Source: a virus. From it: a stretch of DNA of 25,226 bases. This document shows positions 1 through 5,591 of this stretch, piece after piece (within the stretch, counting starts at the first letter, position 1; each line of letters starts with the position of its first letter). The position numbers were made by a program, and so were the translations under genes. The stretch lies in the IMG/VR virus record IMGVR_UViG_3300036859_000139, positions 1 to 25,226 of that record, one strand, 5' to 3'. The notes under the pieces are model-generated. The model was not told where the DNA came from and ran no database searches. It saw nothing but the letters and a program-made list of their open reading frames with translations.

Positions 1-43
1 TTGACGGGACCGATCAGACCCTGCGAGAAAGCGCGTCTGCCTA

Positions 44-847
44 GTGGGGGAGGACGCGGCGATCTTGGGCGTGAGCCTCGAGGATGTCGTCTGTCTGCTC
101 TTGGCTGACTACCAGCAAAACGAGCTCGCGCTGCTCCACCGAGGTTTCGTGATCGCGGCGCGATCGGGGAAGGTGGGCGTCCCCATGTTCCCGACGATCA
201 GCGTGGACAACGCTCGGGCCGGCTTCGTCGAGCGAGGCCCCTTCGAATGCCTCTTGCGGAACGCGCCTCCCTACCTCCGCGTGGCGCTCCTGTTCCTCTA
301 TGTGACCGGCTGGCGCCGCAGCGAAGTCCTCGGCCTCAAGTGGTCTCAGGTCGACTTCGACCATGGCGTGGTGCGGCTGGAGCCAGGGACGACGAAAAAC
401 CGGAAGGGCAGGGAGTTCCCCTTCGGCGAGATGCCCGAGCTCGGCCGGGCGCTCCGCGAGCAGCGAGAGTGGACGCACGGGATCGAGCATGCGCGCGGCA
501 TGCTGGTGCCGTGGGTATTCCACAAGAACGGGAAGCGGATGAAAAACTTTCGCAAGGCGTGGACGAAGGTCTGCGAAAAATGCGGGCTGATCCCCGGCCG
601 AGCCGGCCTCGTGCCGCACGACTTCAGGCGATCCACGGTCCGGAACCTCGAGCGGGCGAGGGTAGAGCGGTCGACCGCCATGAAGCTGACCGGCCATCTC
701 ACCGAGTCGGTCTACTCGCGCTACGCGATCAGCAACCATGCCGACCTCGCCCGCGGCGTGTCTCGTCTGGCGAAGCTGCTGAGCGAGGATGGGCGCGACG
801 TCGACCAGGTCGTACTGCCGTTCGCCCGACGGCGAATCTCACGATAG
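44..847 (+). CDS. int: Tyrosine recombinase (phage integrase), N-terminally reduced
   Basis: Site-specific recombinase expected to integrate and excise the phage at an attachment site. The catalytic domain is complete: Arg91 in TGWRRSEVLGL, a beta-hairpin Lys near 118, His192-x-x-Arg195 in PHDFRRS, His218 in TGH and the nucleophile Tyr227 in VYSRYAI. The GTG at 44 is the first start after an in-frame stop at 2-4. At 267 residues the protein is short for phage integrases, which are usually about 350-400. The arm-binding domain is absent and the core-binding domain looks collapsed: residues 12-26 (SLEDVVCLLLADYQQ) resemble the beginning of that domain, and residues 27-45 (LALLHRGFVIAARSGKVG) resemble its end, with about 60-80 residues apparently missing between. 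It may be a decayed copy or a minimal enzyme. The next element is a tRNA fragment, the usual target of such integrases. Family assignment is firm; activity is uncertain. Confidence 0.9.
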   Translation: MGEDAAILGVSLEDVVCLLLADYQQNELALLHRGFVIAARSGKVGVPMFPTISVDNARAGFVERGPFECLLRNAPPYLRVALLFLYVTGWRRSEVLGLKWSQVDFDHGVVRLEPGTTKNRKGREFPFGEMPELGRALREQREWTHGIEHARGMLVPWVFHKNGKRMKNFRKAWTKVCEKCGLIPGRAGLVPHDFRRSTVRNLERARVERSTAMKLTGHLTESVYSRYAISNHADLARGVSRLAKLLSEDGRDVDQVVLPFARRRISR

Positions 848-850
848 TGC

Positions 851-880
851 TTGACTCGCGCGACGCATCTCGCGTACACA
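851..880 (+). promoter_or_regulatory. Sigma70-like promoter upstream of the tRNA fragment
   Basis: A TTGACT box at 851-856 and a TACACA box at 875-880 are separated by 18 bases, the last of which are CGCG. The predicted start near 887 lies about 40 bases before the tRNA-like sequence, a spacing typical of tRNA promoters. Two other sites in the window (7491-7520 and 10437-10466) have the same architecture. Confidence 0.55.
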
Positions 881-925
881 CCTGGACGACGTGACGAGCA
901 GGCGGTAGACCTTTCGAGCATCTGA

Positions 926-970
926 GCCCCCGTAGCTCAGGTGGATAGAGCACAGGATTCCTAATCCCTG
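926..970 (+). tRNA. 5' half of tRNA-Arg(CCT), probable attachment-site remnant
   Basis: The sequence reads as a tRNA up to the anticodon arm. It has acceptor strand GCCCCCG (926-932), TA, D-stem GCTC/GAGC (935-938 and 948-951), anticodon 5' strand CAGGA (953-957) and loop TTCCTAA with anticodon CCT (960-962). The 3' anticodon strand should be TCCTG but reads TCCCTG, with one extra C. Beyond it no pairing T-arm and no CGGGGGC acceptor 3' strand can be found. It is therefore a 5' fragment, not a functional tRNA. tRNA-Arg genes are frequent targets of tyrosine integrases, which cross over in the anticodon or T loop, so I infer an attP or att-junction role. An alternative is a tRNA broken by recombination or deletion. 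Confidence 0.7.
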
Positions 971-1005
971 GCTCTTCGAAGGGTCGCCCGCCCGAAAGGC
1001 GAGCG

Positions 1006-1179
1006 ATGGCCGAGACACCTTCGAGCGGACCCGAGAAGCAGTTCCCCAGGCGGCGCTGCGACCAGTGTCGGCGGTCGTATCGCCCGACGCGAGAGTGGCA
1101 GCGCTTCTGCCGTAGGCTCTGCCGGCTCCACGCCTGGAGGCAACGTCTCGCGCAAGCCGAGACCCGGGCGGCGGGCTGA
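1006..1179 (+). CDS. Small zinc-ribbon-like protein (57 aa)
   Basis: A short ORF starting at ATG 1006, whose TGA (1177-1179) overlaps the next ATG as TGATG. The product is rich in Arg and has a C-x2-C pair (Cys18, Cys21) and a C-x3-C-x2-H group (Cys35, Cys39, His42) around a QRFC motif. This resembles the tiny one-finger modules common in phage early regions, whose usual form is CxxC, about a dozen residues, FCxxxCRxxxW. It probably binds zinc and perhaps DNA; the role is unknown. It is the first gene of the rightward early block. Confidence 0.65.
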   Translation: MAETPSSGPEKQFPRRRCDQCRRSYRPTREWQRFCRRLCRLHAWRQRLAQAETRAAG

Positions 1180-1520
1180 TGTCGCTCTACCGCGATCTCC
1201 CCGCGCAGGATCTCGGCCCGCTGTTCAGGGCGCGGACCTACCCGCAGCACCCAGGCGCGAAGGAGAAGGGCTCGACGAGCGAGCAGGCGGCGCGCGCGGT
1301 CGACTCCGAGGCGCGCACCCTCCGCTCGGCCTGCGTGGGCGCTCTTCGCCGCCACGGGGCGCGCAGCTCTGACGAGGTAGCACAAATCCTCGGGAAATCC
1401 GTGCTCGCGATCAGGCCACGGCTCAGCGAGCTCCGCCGCCTCGCGCTGATCGAGCCCGCCGGCGAGCGCGTGCAGAACGCGAGCGGGATGTCCGCCAAGC
1501 GGTGGCGGGTGGTAGCGTGA
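1179..1520 (+). CDS. Winged-helix DNA-binding protein
   Basis: A 113-residue protein. Residues about 46-113 form a winged helix-turn-helix: a first helix (TLRSACVGALRRHG), an HTH (SSDEVAQILGKSVLAIRPRLSELRR) and a wing (LALIEPAGER...MSAKRWRVV). The phrase RPRLSELRRLALIE is typical of phage wHTH proteins in early modules that resemble MarR or ArsR recognition folds. It probably binds DNA, as a regulator or a replication accessory factor; the target cannot be read from the sequence. Its start overlaps the upstream stop and its own stop overlaps the following GTG, so it is likely translationally coupled to both neighbours. Confidence 0.7.
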   Translation: MSLYRDLPAQDLGPLFRARTYPQHPGAKEKGSTSEQAARAVDSEARTLRSACVGALRRHGARSSDEVAQILGKSVLAIRPRLSELRRLALIEPAGERVQNASGMSAKRWRVVA

Positions 1521-1636
1521 TCCTCGCCCTTGCCGTTCTCGCTCTCGCTGCGGTCGTAGCGGTCATCGTTGTCGTCGGGATCATCATCGGCGGTGCTCGT
1601 TCCTTCGGCCGGATCCATCGGGAGGCGGGCTGGTGA
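1517..1636 (+). CDS. Tiny single-pass membrane protein (39 aa)
   Basis: A GTG start at 1517 overlaps the upstream stop as GTGA, and the TGA at 1634-1636 overlaps the next GTG at 1633. The product is almost wholly a hydrophobic helix (residues 2-25, Ile/Leu/Val/Ala) followed by a short polar tail (ARSFGRIHREAGW). The tight overlaps at both ends and the clean transmembrane profile support a real gene. Function is unknown. It could be an inner-membrane peptide such as a superinfection or lysis modulator, but nothing here decides that. Confidence 0.55.
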   Translation: MILALAVLALAAVVAVIVVVGIIIGGARSFGRIHREAGW

Positions 1637-2571
1637 ACGCCGCCGCCCTCTTCGTCCTCCTACTCTCCTGGGACGGCGCGGACTACCGCCTGGTCTCCCA
1701 GATGCTCGAGTCCGGCGAGCTCGCGCACCTGGCTGAGATCGTCAGCACCGGGACGTTTCAGCAGCTCACCTGCGAGGAGCGCACCATGACCAAGCCCTGC
1801 TTCGCCACCATGCTCTCAGGTTTGCCGTGGTGGGCGCACGGCACCGAATCCAACCTCGTCTACCGGGCGATCCCGCCCGGGAAGTCCATCTTCGAGAAGC
1901 TTCGCGCCCTCGGCATCCCGAGCGCCTATGTGACGCAGAAGTGCCAGCCCGGGAACCACGGGAACCTCTGCGGCGGATCTACCCAGGGCAGCGATGGGGT
2001 GATGGTCCCGAACACCTTCCAAGCGGCCCCCACGAACACAGTCTATTACTCCGCTACGCAGAGCCGGCGAGACGACGACTACCGAGCCTTCATCCCTCCG
2101 CAGACCAAGCGTTGTCGGAAGGGGATCAAGGCCGTTCAGCAGGCGAGCAGAGACGGCCGCGGCATGGTCTGGTGCCACTACGGATGGCCGGACGACGCGG
2201 GACATGCCTTCGGGGGAGCGTCTGAGGAATACCGCGACTCGCTGCGGCTGCTCGACACGCAGATTCCGGGTCTACTCGCGAGACTACCTATCGGCGCCGT
2301 CGTGCTCGTCACCAGCGACCATGGCTTCGAGCGGGCGGGCGAGCCGACTGAGCAGCCGGTCACGAGCCGCTACCGCGACGTCGGGGAGTTCGGGCGGACG
2401 CACTGGTACGAGCCTCGGGCGATCATCGGCTCGAACGTGCCGCTGCTCTCGCCGGCATCCGGGCGCGATATCTTCAAGACGCTGTTCGCGCTGATGGGAA
2501 TCGAGGCGCCGCCGTATCCGAGCGGAAGGAGCCTGTCGCCGAAGCCGCCCCGGAAGCGAGCCGGGCGATGA
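1633..2571 (+). CDS. Alkaline-phosphatase superfamily enzyme (phosphodiesterase/pyrophosphatase-like)
   Basis: A 312-residue protein with the metal and nucleophile layout of the type I phosphodiesterase/nucleotide pyrophosphatase branch of the alkaline phosphatase superfamily. Asp14 lies in LLSWDGAD, a nucleophile-position Thr53 in TMTKPCF, Asp187 and His191 in PDDAGHAFG, Asp229-His230 in VTSDHGF, and a late His257 in RTHWYE. The expected two-zinc ligand set therefore looks complete, so a working phosphoester hydrolase is likely. The substrate is unknown; nucleotides, lipid headgroups or teichoic-type polymers are all possible. No cleavable signal peptide is evident: the hydrophobic start (AAALFVLLLSW) is the first core strand. 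The gene lies in the early block, coupled by overlap to the membrane peptide before it and the zinc-binding gene after it. This class is uncommon in phage early regions. Confidence 0.8.
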   Translation: MNAAALFVLLLSWDGADYRLVSQMLESGELAHLAEIVSTGTFQQLTCEERTMTKPCFATMLSGLPWWAHGTESNLVYRAIPPGKSIFEKLRALGIPSAYVTQKCQPGNHGNLCGGSTQGSDGVMVPNTFQAAPTNTVYYSATQSRRDDDYRAFIPPQTKRCRKGIKAVQQASRDGRGMVWCHYGWPDDAGHAFGGASEEYRDSLRLLDTQIPGLLARLPIGAVVLVTSDHGFERAGEPTEQPVTSRYRDVGEFGRTHWYEPRAIIGSNVPLLSPASGRDIFKTLFALMGIEAPPYPSGRSLSPKPPRKRAGR

Positions 2572-2816
2572 GGCGCTCCGCGCGCCCGCACCATTGCCAC
2601 GCCATCGATTGTAAGCTCGATGTCCCGCCGCGGCTGCTCATGTGCGCGGCCCACTGGGCTCTCGTCCCGGCCGAACTTCAGCGCCGCGTTTACGCCGCCT
2701 ACACCCCCGGCCAGGAACACCTCGGGTATGTCACCGGGGCCTACCTCGAGGCGGCCGCGGCAGCCGTTCAGGCCGTCGCACGCGCCGAGGGGAAAATGCG
2801 GAGGGCCGAGGCGTGA
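2568..2816 (+). CDS. Small zinc-binding phage protein (82 aa)
   Basis: Starts at ATG 2568 inside the upstream stop (ATGA). Residues 8-30 carry H-H-C-H, Cys15 and a later C-x2-H (MCAAHW) around a VPP motif, which looks like a single zinc site. The second half (LVPAELQRRVYAAYTPGQE) matches a small conserved phage family in which CH...C...VPP...MC..HW..VP is followed by a helix ending in GQE. Members usually sit next to replication or recombination genes, as here. Function is unknown. Confidence 0.65.
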   Translation: MRRSARPHHCHAIDCKLDVPPRLLMCAAHWALVPAELQRRVYAAYTPGQEHLGYVTGAYLEAAAAAVQAVARAEGKMRRAEA

Positions 2817-3544
2817 GCGACGGCCGGCGATCCCACAAGGCGAAGCCAGCGGTCCGCGTGCACACCACGTGGCCCAACCATCCCCGCTACGGCCGCGCGT
2901 TCGACGACGTCGAGATCCGCGGCGTGGTCGTCGGGATCTGGATCATGGCCCACCGCGCGCACGCCTCGAAGACCAACGACACGGTCAGTCTGAGCGGCGG
3001 CGATATCCTCGCGATCACCGGCCGAGAGCGCTCCGTAGACGCTGCGAAGGTGCTTCGAACAGCCTGCGAAGCGATGTCGTACGAGCTTCGAAAGACCCCC
3101 GATCAGCCTGCGAGATGGTCGATCCGCGTCCGCAACTTCTCAAGAAAGCAGGGATTCGAAGGGCGCGATGGTAAGCAACCCGCCCCCACTGCGCCCCCCT
3201 CCGAATCCGAGTCCTTATCCCCATCCGAGTCCGCATCTCTATCCCCTACCCCTTCCGCTCCCACGAGGGGCGGCAACGGAGCAGACCGGATCGCCAATCG
3301 AGACCGCCTGAAAGCCCAGAGGGACCTGGTCGTCGACGACATCGTGCGAGCAACCGGAGACGGTCACGACCTCACCCGGAGGCTGTACGAGAACTACGTC
3401 GACCGGCTCGGGGAGCAGGCCGTCAGGGAGCTGATCTCCAGGGTCTCCAAGCCGGAGGTTTTCAACCCGGCTGGGCTGTTCAGCGACCTCGCTCAGGAGC
3501 AGCTCGCCCTCGTCATGGAGCGTAGGGTCGCGCTCGCCCGCTGA
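2813..3544 (+). CDS. Replication-initiator-like protein with Ser/Glu/Pro linker
   Basis: The start is taken as GTG 2813, overlapping the upstream TGA as GTGA; in-frame codons upstream belong to the previous gene. The product has 243 residues. The N-terminal part (about 15-110; PNHPRYGRAFDDVEIRG..., LSGGDILAITG) looks like a winged-helix DNA-binding domain of the type found in phage replication (O/DnaD-like) proteins. A low-complexity linker follows (about 122-152), rich in Ser, Glu and Pro with repeated SES and SPS. A C-terminal helical part (about 160-243; VVDDIVRATGDGHDLTRRLYENYVD) may bind a helicase loader or helicase. The position before a RusA resolvase supports a DNA replication or recombination role. 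No helicase or polymerase gene is in the window. Confidence 0.6.
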   Translation: MSDGRRSHKAKPAVRVHTTWPNHPRYGRAFDDVEIRGVVVGIWIMAHRAHASKTNDTVSLSGGDILAITGRERSVDAAKVLRTACEAMSYELRKTPDQPARWSIRVRNFSRKQGFEGRDGKQPAPTAPPSESESLSPSESASLSPTPSAPTRGGNGADRIANRDRLKAQRDLVVDDIVRATGDGHDLTRRLYENYVDRLGEQAVRELISRVSKPEVFNPAGLFSDLAQEQLALVMERRVALAR

Positions 3545-3561
3545 CCGCTATCGAACAGACG

Positions 3562-3588
3562 AAAAAACCCGCCGGGGATTCACCCGGC
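3562..3588 (-). terminator. Terminator-like hairpin on the minus strand
   Basis: GCCGGG (3571-3576) and CCCGGC (3583-3588) pair perfectly over a six-base loop. The A-run at 3562-3567 becomes a T-run just after the stem when read on the minus strand, the layout of an intrinsic terminator for leftward transcription. No minus-strand gene is supported nearby, so it may block antisense reading or act simply as a hairpin in the leader of the next gene. Confidence 0.35.
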
Positions 3589-3615
3589 ACCATCGGGAAC
3601 GGTGAGGAAACGAAC

Positions 3616-3918
3616 ATGGCAGAGCAGAAGGCATTCCGGATCACGGGGACGCTGCACGGCGTCAAGCGGCAGATAGGCAAGATCGGCGGCGATTACATGG
3701 CCTGCTCGATCTCGAGCAAGGATCTCGCGCTCTGGGATTTCCTGGTCGCGAACGCGGAGCAGGCGGTGACGGTGACGATCGAGCCGGCGCAAGGCGAGCT
3801 CGGGCTGGCCGGCGGTGAGGGCGCAGAAGGCGAAGGCGACGAGCCGGCGGAGAACGGCGATGGGAAGGCGAAGCGGCGCGGTCGCGGTCCTGGCGCCGGC
3901 GCCGAGGCTGCGGAGTAG
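3616..3918 (+). CDS. Unknown small acidic-tailed phage protein (100 aa)
   Basis: I do not recognise a named family. Residues 1-57 form an apparent beta-rich core (FRITGTLHGVKRQIGKIGGDYMACSIS, then AVTVTIEPAQGEL). Residues 62-100 are a low-complexity Gly/Glu/Ala tail interrupted by a basic KAKRRGRG stretch. A GAGG purine stretch lies about 8 bases before the ATG. It sits between the replication-like gene and the pentapeptide-repeat gene, with 70 bases upstream, the widest gap in this block. Proteins with this small-core form occur in phage early regions and may bind DNA or a host protein. Confidence 0.6.
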   Translation: MAEQKAFRITGTLHGVKRQIGKIGGDYMACSISSKDLALWDFLVANAEQAVTVTIEPAQGELGLAGGEGAEGEGDEPAENGDGKAKRRGRGPGAGAEAAE

Positions 3919-3933
3919 TTCCACGAGGAAGCC

Positions 3934-4734
3934 ATGAGAAAAATCACGATCGATGAGCTGAAAGAGATCCTGCATAAGCACCTGCTCTGGCGCCGGGGCG
4001 AGCCGGGGGGGGGCCGCGCGGACCTGCGCGGCGCGGACCTGAGCGGCGCGTACCTGAGCGGCGCGTACCTGAGCGGCGCGTACCTGCGCGACGCGTACCT
4101 GCGCGACGCGGACCTGAGCGGCGCGTACCTGAGCGGCGCGGACCTGAGCGGCGCGTACCTGAGCGGCGCGGACCTGCGCGGCGCGTACCTGCGCGACGCG
4201 GACCTGCGCGACGCGGACCTGCGCGGCGCGGACCTGAGCGGCGCGTACCTGAGCGGCGCGGACCTGCGCGACGCGTACCTGCGCGACGCGTACCTGCGCG
4301 ACGCGTACCTGCGCGACGCGTACCTGCGCGACGCGAGGAACATCCCCGAGGGCATCACGGCAGAACCACCAGGCCCTCCAACGCCGGAGCTCCTCGCGCG
4401 GCGTGCAGCACGAGCGCAGCGCTACCGGCAGCGCTATCCCGAGGTCCCCATCGTCGAGAACCTCGACGCGAAGATCCTGGAGGCAATCGAGGATGGCGGC
4501 ACGCTCGATATGTCCGACTGGCACAGGTGCAAGACGACGCACTGCCGCGCCGGCTGGGCAATCACGCTGGCCGGGAAGGCGGGGCAGACCCTCGAGACCG
4601 ACTTCGGATCCGAGCTCGCGGGCGCGATGATCTACCGCGCGAGCACCGGGCACGTGCCGGACTTCTTCGCCACGACGGAGGTGGCGCTGGAGGACATCGA
4701 AGCGTGCGCGAAGGCGGCGGAAGCGACGCGGTGA
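3934..4734 (+). CDS. Pentapeptide-repeat protein with conserved C-terminal domain
   Basis: A 266-residue protein in three parts. Residues 1-27 include a short helix (TIDELKEILHKHLLW). Residues about 29-135 are pentapeptide repeats of form A-(D/Y)-L-(R/S)-(G/D), expected to fold as a right-handed quadrilateral beta-helix. Twelve of 21 units have Tyr where Asp or Asn is usual, giving a Tyr-lined face. Residues about 165-266 form a separate domain (LDAKILEAIEDGGTLDMSDWH, then CKTTHCRAGWAITLAG) with two Cys and a His that also occurs in other phage pentapeptide proteins. Known pentapeptide proteins such as Qnr and MfpA mimic DNA and protect gyrase, but that function is not shown here. The next gene begins at GTG inside its stop. 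Confidence 0.85.
   Translation: MRKITIDELKEILHKHLLWRRGEPGGGRADLRGADLSGAYLSGAYLSGAYLRDAYLRDADLSGAYLSGADLSGAYLSGADLRGAYLRDADLRDADLRGADLSGAYLSGADLRDAYLRDAYLRDAYLRDAYLRDARNIPEGITAEPPGPPTPELLARRAARAQRYRQRYPEVPIVENLDAKILEAIEDGGTLDMSDWHRCKTTHCRAGWAITLAGKAGQTLETDFGSELAGAMIYRASTGHVPDFFATTEVALEDIEACAKAAEATR
4021..4335 (+). repeat. 21-copy tandem array of a 15-bp unit within the pentapeptide gene
   Basis: Twenty-one perfect-length 15-bp units without spacers. Each is (G/T)ACCTG(C/A)GCG(G/A)CGCG, so only three of the 15 positions vary, and every variation changes an amino acid. Five unit types occur (DLRGA, DLSGA, YLSGA, YLRDA, DLRDA). The AGC form is always followed by GGC. The last four units are identical. 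Confidence 0.97.
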
Positions 4735-5246
4735 GCGAACCGATCCATCACGTCGCCGTCCGGGTCGACGGGCCGCCCTGCTGGACGTGGCGATGCGAGT
4801 TCAGCGTCGAGGGTCTCCCGAAGCCGCAGCCGCGGGCTCGGTCCTTCGCCGTCCGCGGCAAGGGCGGCCAGCTCGTCACGAACGCGAAGGGCGAGCCGAT
4901 CATCCGGCAGCAGGACCCGGGGAGCGCAGAGGGCTGGAAGGCAGCGATCGCTGACGCGGCTGACGCGCACCGTCCGCTGCACCCGCTGACAGGCCCGGTC
5001 TTCGTCCGCGTGCGCTTCGTCTGTCCGCGGCCGAAATCGCTCCGCCGCGCGAAGGATCCGGCGGGGGAGCTCTGGCACGTCGCGGCGAAGGACGTCGACA
5101 ATTTCGCGAAAGCGCTGCTCGACGTTCTGACGGTGATGCGGTTCTGGCTCGACGACGGCCAGGTCGCGAAGCTTGTCGCGTTGAAAACGATTGAGGCGAA
5201 GGACGGCGCGCCGGGGGCCTACGTCGTCGTCGAGGAGATGGCGTGA
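4731..5246 (+). CDS. rusA: RusA-family Holliday junction resolvase
   Basis: An endonuclease that cuts four-way DNA junctions made during phage replication and recombination, helping produce packageable DNA. GTG 4731 overlaps the stop of the previous gene; this start gives 171 residues, somewhat longer than E. coli RusA at about 120. The signature is clear: K120-D-V-D-N124 followed by FAKALLD, then DD at 141-142 (FWLDDGQV). These match the catalytic aspartates (Asp121, Asp123, Asp142) and the Lys127 of the family motif KPDxDNxxKAxLD...DD. The N-terminal portion (FSVEGLPKPQPRAR) matches the usual beta-strand and KxRPR-like start. It lies in the early block ahead of the terminase genes, a common position. 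Confidence 0.9.
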   Translation: MSEPIHHVAVRVDGPPCWTWRCEFSVEGLPKPQPRARSFAVRGKGGQLVTNAKGEPIIRQQDPGSAEGWKAAIADAADAHRPLHPLTGPVFVRVRFVCPRPKSLRRAKDPAGELWHVAAKDVDNFAKALLDVLTVMRFWLDDGQVAKLVALKTIEAKDGAPGAYVVVEEMA

Positions 5247-5437
5247 TGGCGAAGCTCGACTACAGCTACGACCCGACGACAGACACGGCCACGATCGAAG
5301 GCATCCGGTTCAGCGGCGACGTGTTCCGCAATCTCGCCTTCTGGATCGAGCCCGGGCAGTGGTACCAGCTCGTCAGTCGAAGCGATGACGGCCTGCTTGT
5401 GATTCGCAAGCAGCATGAAGGCGAGGGGCCCTCATGA
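5243..5437 (+). CDS. Small hypothetical protein (64 aa)
   Basis: No recognised family. It starts at GTG 5243 (overlap with the rusA stop) or ATG 5246. It is a small, probably beta-rich protein (LDYSYDPTTDTATIEGIRFSG, FWIEPGQWYQLVSR, LLVIRKQH). It is coupled to rusA upstream and to the 45-residue gene downstream through an ATGA overlap at 5434. Small ORFs of this kind often occur between resolvase and terminase genes in phages. Confidence 0.6.
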   Translation: MMAKLDYSYDPTTDTATIEGIRFSGDVFRNLAFWIEPGQWYQLVSRSDDGLLVIRKQHEGEGPS

Positions 5438-5571
5438 AGACGTTGGTGCCGCCCGTGGACAAAGAGGGCAAGCACGTCGATGCGCAATGGTACGACGGGC
5501 CGCGTTGCGAAATCGTGGATCCGAGGGTCGTCGAGATCTTCCCGCGTCCAGCAGTGCCGTCGCCAGGCTGA
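5434..5571 (+). CDS. Tiny hypothetical protein (45 aa)
   Basis: ATG 5434 overlaps the stop of the preceding gene (ATGA), and the ORF ends at TGA 5569-5571. The product is short and Pro/Val rich (MKTLVPPVDKEGKHVDAQWY, then IVDPRVVEIFPRP). The overlap and codon use support translation; there is no domain to name. It is the last gene before the packaging block. Confidence 0.45.
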   Translation: MKTLVPPVDKEGKHVDAQWYDGPRCEIVDPRVVEIFPRPAVPSPG

Positions 5572-5575
5572 GACG

Positions 5576-5584
5576 TGCTACTGT
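5576..5584 (+). promoter_or_regulatory. Possible extended -10 promoter before the small terminase
   Basis: TGCTACTGT has the TGn extension and a TANNNT core. It ends only 7 bases before ATG 5592, so a transcript from it would be leaderless or nearly so. No convincing -35 box lies upstream. This is tentative. Confidence 0.25.
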
Positions 5585-5591
5585 CCACGCC

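Noticed and set aside
926-1005. Complete tRNA-Arg gene
   Set aside because: No pairing T-arm and no acceptor 3' strand matching GCCCCCG exist after the anticodon arm.
4021-4335. Tandem repeat as a possible CRISPR array
   Set aside because: The 15-bp units have no spacers between them and encode protein in frame; no Cas genes are present.
3580-4653. Long minus-strand ORF with repeated VAQVRAAQVRA sequence
   Set aside because: It is the antisense image of the 15-bp tandem array, which lacks stops in several frames. The + strand product is a recognisable pentapeptide protein with a good neighbour overlap.
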